Positions 10,697 through 21,139 of a DNA stretch of 64,000 nt are shown piece by piece; the first letter of the stretch is position 1, and each line of letters begins with the position of its first letter. The notes under the pieces are model-generated. The model worked only from the letters and a program-made list of their open reading frames with translations. It did not search any database and was not told where the DNA came from. The translations under genes were made by a program, and so were the position numbers. The stretch lies in NCBI GenBank assembly GCA_036365515.1, contig CM070877.1, positions 64,864,522 through 64,928,521 of the forward strand. The letters run 5' to 3'. This stretch comes from Torymus aiolomorphi. Lineage: Eukaryota > Arthropoda > Insecta > Hymenoptera > Torymidae.

Positions 10697-12159
10697 ATGA
10701 GTGACGCTCAAGTGTGTAGTATATGTAATTTAACAACAAGAGCGCACAAACAATTATTTCAATGGACGCGCTGTAAAAATCTATTTCACGAAAAATGTGC
10801 AGGCATAAAAAATCATTTAACTAGTCAACAATTCGTGTGTGATAAATGCACAGGATCGAAATGCAATAAACTTAACAAGCCTAAAGACTCTTCAACGCCT
10901 CTTTCAATTCGGAAAGATAACAATAATTCCGCTAAGCTTAATTCTACTGGTCTCGATAGTTTTAATAAATCACCAAATGTAGGTGCCAACACAGTCGCTA
11001 CCCAGCTCTTCACTTTTAATAACACAGTCTCTCTTCTTTTATCTACCTTCACTGCGAGTATAAAGTCGCTTTCACGCAAACTTGACGAGCTCTCAGAATC
11101 TGTAAAACCATTACCAGTTATACAGATCCAAATAAAAGAAGTTCGTGATAGTTTTCGCGAACTCGATTCTCTGGCACGCACCCAAAACTCTCAGCTGGTA
11201 GAGTTGTAAGCCAAACAATGTGATTTGATGAAGGAAAATAAAAGCTTGAGGAAAGATTAACTAATTTCGAAAATCATATTCCCGTGATAATCTCCGAAAG
11301 CATTACTAAATTAGAAGAGAAAATCATTAGCAAAATTAACTCAATTGAGAAAAATATGCAGCAAGAATTCAATGCTATTGATAATAATTTCGGTAACCTT
11401 ACGACTGGTGTAGCGTCTGTGATGGAAACCGTCTCTGAACTCCCTCTCGCAGATGAAGCTGCTACATCTGTTGCATCTAACCAAAATGTACCGCCAGAAA
11501 ATATTCCTGTTTCTAATGAATTCGCGAACCAAAATTGTAAAAAAAGATCTGCACTCTGAACCACACGGTGAGCTCGTAATTTCTTGTGACGTTGATTGTA
11601 AAGATATTGGATTACAGAAGGCAGATTTTACCCTCGCCGTGCTAAATAGAGTGCATCCTTCTATAGATTGTTTGGATATTATCAATGTTCAGCAGCTGTT
11701 TAACAACAACGACAAGTCAAAAGGCATTTCAGCCAGTGAGTTCAGAGACGGTTCAGGTGGTGCTTCTTCTCTGCTAGTCAAGCTGACGAGTCGTAACCTG
11801 GCTAGTCAAATTATAAGAAACAAGCATAATATTACGGGCTTTAATACTAGTCATATCGACACTACGCATCTTGATAGGAACACCCCACTTACCTGTCGCC
11901 TCTATTTTTATTAATGAGTTTTTGGATAGCCAACTTTATAAGAAATTTAAAAAATTGAAGTCCCTAGCCAAGAAGCTAGGGTTTAAATATGTATGGCACA
12001 GACAGGGGCGATTCCTTGTCAAGATACGAGATGGCGAACAAGCCTTCACGTTCAGCTCGCCTACTGACCTCCATGTAATTGTGGCGACTTATAAGACCGA
12101 CAATGTTGAGACAGCAAAAGATCAGGCAGTCGTGTCAAGCGACGTTAATGTTGTTCTTA
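10697..12159 (+). pseudogene. LINE ORF1, N-terminal part (PHD finger, coiled coil, FP25K-like domain)
   Basis: The start at 10697 opens a 170-residue frame with a PHD-like finger (CSICNLTT, then WTRCKNLFHEKCAG and FVCDKCTG), followed by coiled-coil sequence that runs on in other frames. The C-terminal part (about 11890-12120) with YKKFKKLKSLAKKLGFKYVW resembles the baculovirus FP25K-type domain seen in many insect LINE ORF1 proteins. ORF1 binds the element RNA. Breaks: a stop at 11207-11209, a frame change near 11250, and further changes near 11540 and 11890. The gene is then interrupted at 12159 by a DNA transposon. Its last 39 codons resume in frame at 20989. Confidence 0.85.
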
Positions 12160-13421
12160 CAAGGAAAGTACCCGAACTGTCAAATTCAAAAAAATTCCAA
12201 ACCCATATTAAAAAGTAGACCTCCATGCGAGATTCACGAAACCATTTTTTTTTATCGGCTGAGAAGCGCTTTATAAGGGTTAAAATCACCCCTAAAGTTT
12301 ACCCCCAAGAAACGTTTTTTTTATATATCTCGGCTTCTACTTAACTTTTTTTAACGAAACAAAATGGAAAGAGTTTCTTATTAAAAAGCCAAGAAATCCG
12401 TGGTAGTATGAACATTAAGGGTTGCATCCCTTATTTTTTAGAGGGTGAAATTGTGTTTTTTTAAGAATAATTTTTGTTGTAAGAATTCATAAAATAATTT
12501 AAAATAGGTAAAAACATTATTTTTACCAACTACAATAAATAACAGTTGGTGTTTTTGGGCATTCTTCGCGAAACAACCCCTTAAGAGGTGGTAAACCACC
12601 CCTAACACAAATGAATTAGGTATATTTTTTTGGCAATTATTTTTTCCTTAAAATGGGTTCTTGAAGTCGTTAATCGGAATCCACAGTTAGATCCACAATA
12701 AAAATTTGAAAATAGTGAATTCAATATGGCGAAAAATTTTTTAGAAATATTTTAAATTCCACGAAAAATAGTATGTAAACCCCCTAGCGGAAATTATATT
12801 ATGTAAATAAGTGTATAATAATGTAACAATGTTTTGTTATGTTATTCTATTATTTATTATTTTTTGATCATACACTTGTTTATCGTACGATAAACAAGTG
12901 TATGATAATGTAGTTGTTTGTAAAAAAGTGTAAGAAAACGTAACAAATTGTACTTTTCTACTGGATTTCGGACGCTTTTACATTTTACCACAGTTTATAC
13001 CATTTTTTAATAATTTCTTACTTTTCCTTACATTTGTCTACGTTTTATTACTTTTTAATTTGTACTCTTAATTCAAATTTTATAGGCATTCTTACACTTT
13101 CGTACATCTTTTTACATTTTATTATATATTTGTACTTTTAATTACATCTTTTTACGTTTATATACAAATTTTGATACACATTTTACATTATATCACATAT
13201 TTGTACACTTTTTTCAAATAGTTCATAATTATACTTTTATAATAATTTATAATTGTACTTTTATTTAAATAAAGCTATAAATAAAATATTTTCAAAGATG
13301 TACAGAAAAAATACTAAAACGTAATAAAATGTAAATTATTATGTATTAGAAATATAATTAATATATGTTACAAAATGTAAGTTACTGTATAAAAGTTTAA
13401 ATTTTTACAAATTCTTACAGC
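12160..13421 (+). repeat. Left long terminal inverted repeat of the pogo-like element
   Basis: Matches, in reverse complement, 20988-20031 continuing at 16808-16520, with few substitutions. It contains a 40-bp perfect palindrome at 12867-12906. It keeps the intact target (...CAAATATATAATAAAATG on the minus strand) of the Tc1/mariner insertion present in the other arm. Confidence 0.88.
12867..12906. repeat. 40-bp perfect palindrome inside the inverted repeat
   Basis: Half-site ATCATACACTTGTTTATCGT followed by its exact reverse complement, centred on CGT|ACG. The same palindrome occurs in the right arm at 20245-20288, where it extends to 44 bp. It can form a cruciform. A role as a protein-binding or end-pairing site is inference. 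Confidence 0.9.
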
Positions 13422-13641
13422 TTTTATAATTTATTATCTTTTAATACAAATTCTTATACAATTCTACCAATTTCTAAGCAGCACAACGACCAATTTTAAA
13501 TCCTACGGGTCAGCCAACAGCAGACGGCAAGCTAGCTAATTATTCTGACGATCATAGATTATATGTTTTACAATAATGATATTCATGAAAAAAATTTTGT
13601 AAACATAGCGATTTTTTGCACCATGAACATGTTATAATCGC

Positions 13642-15141
13642 TCATTTACCACAAATATTGCATGTAATAAAATTAGAATTGAAGCAAAATTTTTTTGGGT
13701 TTTCAATTTTTTCTGGCCTTTCATCAATGTATCCGGCGGCGTACCAAGCATATTTAAATAAATTTTGAAACCTGGGACTTGATAATTGATTGTGTACTAA
13801 TGAATGCATTTTGATTATATTATTTCTATCGTGTAAGTTGAGATCCTCATTTGTTAGAAATATCATATCCGAAAACGTTCGAACGAAGTTCTTCCACATT
13901 CGAAAACCGTAAATATCAAGCGGTTGAAGTTCACTTGTTGTTCTTTGTGGAATTTGTAGAATCGTTAAGGTTTTATGTTCCGGTTTTACTTTATAAATTA
14001 TATCTAGGCAGTGACCTCTCCATGAATCAAGCAATAGGGTACTTGTTATGGTAGTTGATGGAAAATATACATCTTGCGCCCAAGTTTCAACATGTTCTTT
14101 AGTCAATTTACCTGATTTCGATGCCATTACATAAACATTTTCTGCTGCAAATAAATTTTTTCTGACTACAGTTCCAAACTCTCCCTTTGGTTCTTGCATA
14201 ACTAAAAGGAAGGGTGATAGAAGTTTTCCTTCAGCAGATACAGTAGGTTGGATAGTATAAGAATGAGTTGTCGAATGCACTGATTGCACTATACTCTCTA
14301 CACTTTTATCTCCTCTAAGATTGAGGGTTCGACCACTGTGTATTTCGTAATTAAAACCACTTTGGTCGGAGTTATAAACACGTTTTGCATCATATTTTAT
14401 GATGGCATTTTTTACTCTATTGCGAAATTCCTGTTTTTGTGCTGACCATTCTTCTGAATCATCTATAGATTTTTTAGTAATAATTTTTGTTATTTTTCGA
14501 GAAACGATATTAAATCGCCGTTTAAATTCATTTAACCAGTGTCTAGAAGCTTTATATTCATTGAAGTTTAACTCTAACGCTTTTTCTTTTGCCATACGTC
14601 TTACATCAATGTCATGAATGGGTATTCTATTCGATCTGGCTACGTTAAATTTTTGTAAACAATATTCCTCAATTTTTTTCAATTTATCGATCCTACTTCC
14701 TCCTATTGCCACTTGATCTCTCCATCTATGCAGCTGACGTGCTGTTTTTAATTTTTTGCATCGATTTTGGACTGCTTCAAATTTTAACTTGTTTTTACTA
14801 CTTAACCAATACTCCACAGCTTGCTTTTTGTAGTCAAAATTAATACTCTCTGATTCGGTCCTACATTGATTTTCAGTTTCGGGTGTTATCATATCTTATG
14901 CATCGATATCTTCATGTAAATCATCTGCAGGTATGTCATCATAAGGTTCGTAGGTATCATCATAATATAGAAATTCTTCCGTTTCTTCGTAAATACTACG
15001 ATCATTTATACTTGATATTATAATATTATACACTATATTAGCAACATTTCTTTCAGTGTCATTAACAGGTAATTTCTTTTCTTGATCTTGAAACATACTG
15101 TTTAAAATAAATAAAACATTCATCGCATTTACCAAATTCAT
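13642..15141 (-). pseudogene. pogo/Tigger-like DDE transposase with one in-frame stop
   Basis: Two stretches in one frame (15141-14899 and 14892-13642) are separated by a single TAA at 14896-14898, so the protein would be about 498 residues. The first 81 residues are acidic. Residues after the stop contain a CENP-B-type DNA-binding region (HWLNEFKRRFNIVSRK) and a DDE_1 catalytic core: Asp in YNSDQSGFNYE, Asp in LLLDSWRGH, and Asp in ELQPLDIYGF about 36 residues later. The C-terminus ends with CNICGK. Such enzymes cut and paste the element at TA. The lone nonsense codon suggests recent inactivation, or readthrough or a shorter start at 14892. All three catalytic residues remain. Confidence 0.85.
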
Positions 15142-16519
15142 ATTTATGGAAAATATTTTCTTTCTTCTTTTAGATACGTTGAGTCGCAGTGTAAACCTGT
15201 AAAAGTTTTAGTTATTATAGCCTTTTTATAGCCATAACAGTATAGGAATATACAATAGTATGAATGTACAGTAAGTGTAAAAAGTATTCAGACATCCAAA
15301 ACTTTTGAGGAAAACATTTTACTAAATTCCTTTGTAAGTGCATGGGAATTCGTTATTGTTTGTCAATGTTTTGTCTACAAGATACACTATTTTATTAGCA
15401 TTAAATAGTTGCTAAACGTTATTATTATAAATAAAGTACTACTTCTATTCACTCGTATGAATATTTTTTACACTTAACTTAACTGATTAAATCGTCAGTA
15501 TGTCATATTTTATATATTAGAATAACAGTAATGTAACAGTAATTCTAAAAATTAAAATCAAAACATAATTTTTACTATCATAAAATAATTCAATGCATGT
15601 ATTAAGAGTAAAGTTTCACTATCAAAATATTTACAATTGGTACAATAAAGATTCTATAATAGATTTTTACTGAATTTGACTTTCTTAACTTCGGCCACTT
15701 GTTCAAAATTTATTGTATATTTTGACGAGTTTTATATTTAAAAATGCTGCATTTTATTTAACTTTTCAATATTATATCTATTATATCCTTCTATTAGAAA
15801 TATTTTGAATAATTATGTAGAAGAAAGAAATTTCAATTATATGGTTACTTACGACTATTATTATTGTTGTTATCATTCAATTCAAATAGGATTTCGTACT
15901 CGTAAAATATTTACTTGCCATTAAAAAATATGATGCAAGTACCTCCAGACACTTATATTTTCAATTAATACCCATAAAATAATGTTGACATTGAATATTA
16001 ATTTAACACGAGCGTAGAAAAACGTTCAGTAACGTATATTTGTTTTCGACTGACCGATGTTTCACTTATTTATGAATAAAAGAGGAGGAATCGGGAGATA
16101 AGCCATATCAATGCAAGTGTACGTAATCTTGTATATTGCGCAATAACCATGAATTGCTATAATTATCATTATATTAAAAATTTTATTCATATTAATTTAT
16201 ATTAATAAATCATAAATAAACTTTTCTTATTAAAACCTATCATAATTTCAACAAGCAAGAAAATCTCTCCTAGCTGAAATTATAAAATATGCAAGAAAAT
16301 AAGAAAATACTTATAAAATGGAATAAATTGTCGAAAAATGTAAGAAATCATAAGATACTGGATTTCGGGCATATTTAACAAGTTGTTAAAGTTTCTTACA
16401 TTTTCTTTCAATTCCTTACGTTTTCTAAATATTTCCTTGTGTAGCTTATTTTTATGAAATTATAAGAAAGTATTTGTTAGAAAAATCTGTAAGAATTAAT
16501 TTGTTAGAAAAATCTGTAA
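15142..16519. other. AT-rich interior of the pogo-like element, no gene seen
   Basis: Between the transposase and the right inverted repeat I see no reading frame with recognisable features. Short segments such as GATACTGGATTTCGGGC (about 16355) echo sequence in the inverted repeats. The transposase promoter should lie at the left side of this stretch, but no clear TATA box stands out from the AT-rich background. Confidence 0.4.
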
Positions 16520-16859
16520 GAATTTGTAAAAATTTAAACTTTTATACAGTAACTTACATTTTGTAACATATATTAATTATATTTCTAATACATAATAATT
16601 TACATTTTATTACGTTTTAGTATTTTTTCTTTACATCTTTGAAAATATTTTATTTATAGCTTTATTTAAATAAAGTACAATTATAAATTATTATATAAGT
16701 ATAATTATGAACTATTTGAAAAAAGTGTACAAATATGTGATACGATGTAAAATGTGTATCAAAATTTGTATATAAACGCAAAAAGATGTAATTCAAAGTA
16801 CAAATATACCGGGTGTCCCATTTTAAAACCACCAGGCAAATATCTCGAAAACTAAGGGA

Positions 16860-17600
16860 GATGGAAAAAAACTTTTAATACGAAAGTTGTAGGGTTCAGA
16901 GGAGCCCAACCGATCGTGACCTTGGTTATGACCTTGAGGTCAATGATCAAGTTTATTTGAAGGTCAAATCGATTTTTTCAAATGGGAATCCCCACTTTTG
17001 ACCTCGTAAATGGAAAGAGCGGAAAATTTTACGTTCAGATATATCCTTGAGTCAAGGTCATGGTCATGGTCATGGTCATGTTTAAAATCAAAATCAATAA
17101 ACGCATCAAAACATTCCCATAATTAGGTATACGAGACAAATTGTTAAATACAAAAGTTGTAGGGTTCAGAGGGGCCCAACTGATCGTAACCTTGGTTATG
17201 ACCTTGAGGTCAATGGTCAAGGTCATTTGAAGGTCAAATTGATTTTTTCAAATGGGAACCCCTACTCTTGACCTCGTAGATGGAAAGAGCAGAATATTTT
17301 ACGTTTAGATATGTCCTTGAGCTAAGGCCATGGTCATGGTCATGGTCATGTTTAAAATCAAAATCAATCAACGCATCCAATTCCCATAATTACGTATACG
17401 AGTGTTAAATACAGAAGTTGTAGTGTTTGGAGGGGCCCAACTGATCGTGACCTTGACCATGAACTTGAGGTCAAGGATGATGTCGTTTGAAGGTTAAATC
17501 AATTTTGTTTAACGGCAACCCTCACTTTTGACCTCGTAAATAGAAAAACCGAAAAATTCTGATATGATCTTGGGTCAAGGTCATAGTCAAAGTTATGGTC
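16860..17600 (+). repeat. Left subterminal array, three units of about 240 bp
   Basis: Three successive units share GTTGTAGGGTTCAGAGG.GCC, GACCTTGAGGTCAA and CATGGTCATGGTCATG. The same arrangement is repeated in inverted orientation at about 19270-19980. The palindromic words GACCTTGAGGTC and CATGACCATG recur in each unit. Confidence 0.8.
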
Positions 17601-17612
17601 AGTTTACGTGCA

Positions 17613-17852
17613 GTTAAGAGCAAAGTCGGAGATGACCCGGTCACCTAAGGCAAGGTCGGAGATGACCCGGTCACCTAAGGCAAGGTCGGAGATGACCCGG
17701 CCAGTTAAGGCAAGGTCGGAGATGACCCGGCCAGTTAAGGTAAGATCGGAGATGACCCGGCCAGTTAAGGCAAGGTCGGAGATGACCCGGTCAGTTAAGG
17801 CAAGGTCGGAGATGACCCGGCCAGTTAAGGCAAGGTCGGGGATGATCAGGCC
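17613..17852. repeat. 30-bp minisatellite, eight copies
   Basis: Unit AAGGCAAGGTCGGAGATGAC followed by CCGGYCAGTT, eight nearly identical copies inside the Tc1/mariner element next to the end of the transposase gene. It is open on both strands and would encode a 10-residue repeat, but nothing suggests translation. Confidence 0.93.
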
Positions 17853-17924
17853 AGCTAAAAATTCATTGGAAAATTCCACGTTCATGTGTATTTAGTCATA
17901 GGATCCAAGTGTTTCGGTCACCAT

Positions 17925-18991
17925 TTACTGAAGAAGATGCTCAAAAGTTGCACCATTTACTTGTTGACAACATTCTATTCTCCTTTTAAAGTTTCTAACA
18001 GTATTTAATAATACTTGACGTGGAATACTTAAGCAGATTTGTGTAATCCTTTGAATCATGTCATCTCTTGTAGTTGGCCTGTTGCGGTAGACTGTATTTT
18101 TAGGAAGCCCCATAAATAAAAATCTGGAGATGTCAGATCTGGAGATCTTGGTGGCCATGCTACGGGACCTCCTCTACCAATCCATCGACCGTTAAACCTT
18201 TCATTAAGAAAATCTCTGACAATTCTGGCATAATGTGGAGGAGCACCATCTTGTTGTAGCCACATTCTGGCCCTTGTATGGAGATCAACGTTTTCTAGAA
18301 AGAGTGGCAGCTCGTCTCTCAGCAACTGTAAATAAGTATGTTGAGTTACGTGACCTTCAAAAAAATAAGGTCCAATCAGACATCCGTTAATAATACCACA
18401 CCATACCGTTACATTCCAGCGATGCTGATGATCAACTTCTCGCATCCAATGAGGATTAACAGGAGACCAGTAGTGGCAATTATGGCGATTCAACATACCA
18501 GTACTCTGAAATGTAGCCTCGTCGCTAAAAAGAACATTGTTAAAGAAATTTTCATCATCAGTAATTTGTTGTGTTGCCCATTGGCAAAATGTTATTCTCC
18601 GTCGATAATCTTCCACAGTTAAAGCTTGATTTAGAGTAATGTGGTAAGGATGGTAACGCGCATATCGTAAATATTTACTGGCCGTAGATCTTGGAATACC
18701 CATTGTTAACTCGATTTCGCGTAAACTGACATGAACATTTAAATATACCATAGCTAGAACAGCAAGAAAGCGAGGATTACTTTCATAATCGTGTTCATTC
18801 AGTGTCGTCCTTCTTCGAACGAAGTTTCCTTGTCGACCGCGCAGTTCAATGTCACGTATTACCGTATGATCAGGATGTTGTCGTTGAGGGAACCGAGCAC
18901 GATACAATCTGCTTGCCTCTCGATAGTTTCGTCGACATTCTCCTAAAATAAGAAGAATTTCAACTATTTCATTAACAGAATAGTCAGGCAT
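17925..18991 (-). pseudogene. Tc1/mariner-superfamily transposase, one frameshift
   Basis: The start at 18991 gives a helix-turn-helix N-terminus (MPDYSVNEIVEILLILGE) of the kind often annotated DUF4817, a second helix-turn-helix (REIELTMGIPRSTASKYLR), then a DDE core: Asp in LFSDEATF, Asp in WLQQDGAPPHYA, and Asp in WPPRSPDLTSPDF about 36 residues further. The frame is lost at about 18110, and the family C-terminal part continues in another frame to 17925. Full length would be about 350 residues. It would bind the element ends and integrate at TA. One frameshift inactivates this copy. Confidence 0.87.
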
Positions 18992-20244
18992 TCTTTTTTA
19001 GTTGTAAATGCAATTATTTATCAAAACACACCACAAAAGAAATAATATGTTGTTATACTATACAATATTTTAAAACGAAAAAGCTTAATTTTCTGTGCCA
19101 ATATAAGTGTGCTCAATTTGAAAACAATTTGATGTAAACAGTAATAATTATTGACTATTACCGATCAATGCTGAATACTACCGGTCACTATTGGATACAG
19201 GTGGTCAACACTTATTAACTTTTGTTATTATTTGATATAAGTGGTTAACCCTGGTAAATATTGATAATAGTAAAAATAGTAAAATTTTCCGCTCTTTCCA
19301 TTTACGAGGTCAAAAATAGGGGTTCCCATTTGAAAAAATCGATTTGACCTTCAAATGGCATTGATCATTGACCTCAAGGTCATAACCAAGGTCACGATCA
19401 GTTGGGCCGCTCCAAACCCTACAACTTCTGTATTTAACACTCGTATGCGTAATTATGGGAATGTTTGGATGCGTTGATTGATTTTGATTTTAAATATGAC
19501 CATGACCATGACCATGGCCTTGACTCAAGGACATATCTGAACGTAAAATTTTCCGCTCTTTCCATTTACGAGGTCAAAAATGGGGGTTCCCATTTGAAAA
19601 AATCGATTTGACCTTCAAATGACCTTGATCATTGACCACAAGGTCATAACCAAGGTTACAATCAGTTGGGCCCCTCTGAACCCTACAACTTTTGTATTTA
19701 ACAATTTGTCTCGTATGCCTAATTATGGGAATGTTTTGATGCGTTGATTGATTTTGATTTTAAACATGACCATGACCATGACCTTGACTCAAGGACATAT
19801 CTGAACGTAAAATTTTCCACTCTTTCCATTTACGAGGTCAAAAGTGGGGGTTCCCATTTGAGAAAATCGATTTGACCTTCAAATGACCTTGATCATTGAC
19901 CTCAAGGTCATAACCAAGGTCACGATCAGTTGGGCCCCTCTGAACCCTACAACTTTTGTATTAAAAGTTTTTTTCCATCTCCCTTAGTTTTCGAGATATT
20001 TGCCTGGTGGTTTTAAAATGGGACATCTGGTATAATAAAATGTAAAAAGATGTACGAAAGTGTAAGAATGCCTATAAAATTTGAATTAGAGTACAAATTA
20101 AAAAGTAATAAAACGTAGACAAATATAAGGAAAAGTAAGAAATTATTAAAAAATGGTACAAACTGTGGTAAAATGTAAAATCCGAAATCCAGTAGAAAAG
20201 TACAATTTGTTACGTTTTCTTACACTTTTTTACAAACAATTACA

Positions 20245-20288
20245 TTATCATACACTTGTTTATCGTACGATAAACAAGTGTATGATAA
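20245..20288. repeat. 44-bp palindrome in the right inverted repeat
   Basis: Counterpart of 12867-12906, extended by two further base pairs (TT...AA). Confidence 0.88.
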
Positions 20289-20988
20289 GAAAATATTAAA
20301 TAATAGAATAACATAACAAAACATTGTTACATTATTATACACTTATTTACATAATATAATTTCCGCTAGGGGGTCTACATACTATTTTTCGTGGAATTTA
20401 AAATATTTCTAATTTTTCGCCATATTGAATTCACTATTTTCAAATTTTTATTGTGGATCTAACTGTGGATTCCGATTAACGACTTCAAGAACCCATTTTA
20501 AGGAAAAAAATAATTGCCAAAAAAATATACCTAATTCATTTGTGTTAGGGGTGGTTTACCACCTCTTAAGGGGTTGTTTCGCGAAGAATGCCCAAAAACA
20601 CCAACTGTTATTTATTGTAGTTGGTAAAAATACTGTTTTGACCTATTTTTAATTATTTTATGAATTCTCACAACAAAAATTATTCTTAAAAAAACACAAT
20701 TTCACCCTCTAAAAAATAAGGGATGCAATCCTTAATGTTCATACTACCACGGATTTCTTGGCCTTTTAATAAGAAACTCTTTCCATTTTGTTTCGTTAAA
20801 AAAAGTTAAGTTGAAGCCGAGATATATCAAAAAAACGTTTCTTGGGGGTAAACTTTAGGGGTGATTTTAACCCTTATAAAGCGCTTCTCATCCGATAAAA
20901 AAATGGTTTCGTGAATCTCGCATGGAGGTCTACTTTTTAATATGGGTTTGGAATTTTTTTGAATTTGACAGTTCGGGTACTTTCCTTG

Positions 20989-21107
20989 TTAGTACTAGTA
21001 ATTTGGCCACAGCTGCAAAAAACAATAATAATGAGGATAAACCCACCAAAAAAAGTAGCACGACCAAATCTAAAAAAGGTTCCAAAAAAAAGAGGTTAAG
21101 TGACTAG
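20989..21107 (+). pseudogene. LINE ORF1, C-terminal end
   Basis: The frame continuing from 12159 ends here with a Lys/Ser/Thr-rich basic tail (about 39 residues, ending in KKGSKKKRLSD) and a stop at 21105-21107. A basic C-terminus suits an RNA-binding ORF1 protein. The ORF2 region begins about 30-60 bp downstream. Confidence 0.8.
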
Positions 21108-21139
21108 ACCAGGTTCCGACCGGAAGGTATGAAGGGAGA

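Larger units (their letters stand above)
16809..20030. mobile_element. Tc1/mariner-superfamily transposon nested in the pogo-like element
   Basis: Termini CCGGGTGTCCCATTTTAAAA (left) and the complement of CCAGATGTCCCATTTTAAAA (right), flanked by TA at 16807-16808 and 20031-20032. The other arm of the host inverted repeat preserves the uninterrupted site, so the 3222-bp insertion is directly demonstrated. The terminal arms are long (about 750 bp each) and built of three roughly 240-bp subrepeats rich in GACCTTGA and TGACCATGACC. A 30-bp minisatellite and one transposase gene lie between them. Confidence 0.9.
12160..20988. mobile_element. pogo/Tigger-like DNA transposon with about 1.25-kb inverted repeats
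   Basis: Ends are CAAGGAAAGTACCCGAACTG and its reverse complement. TTA flanks both sides (12157-12159 and 20989-20991), and removing the element and one TTA rejoins the LINE ORF1 frame exactly. The left inverted repeat runs to about 13421. The right arm occupies 20988-20031 and 16808 to about 16520 because a Tc1/mariner element sits inside it. Without that insert the element is about 5.6 kb. It encodes one CENP-B/DDE_1-type transposase. Pogo-like elements duplicate TA, so the observed TTA may be TA plus one terminal base. A 3-bp duplication cannot be excluded. Confidence 0.88.

Noticed and set aside
17608..17895. Protein with 10-residue repeats
   Set aside because: It is a 30-bp minisatellite, open in both orientations, with no start context or homologous neighbour.
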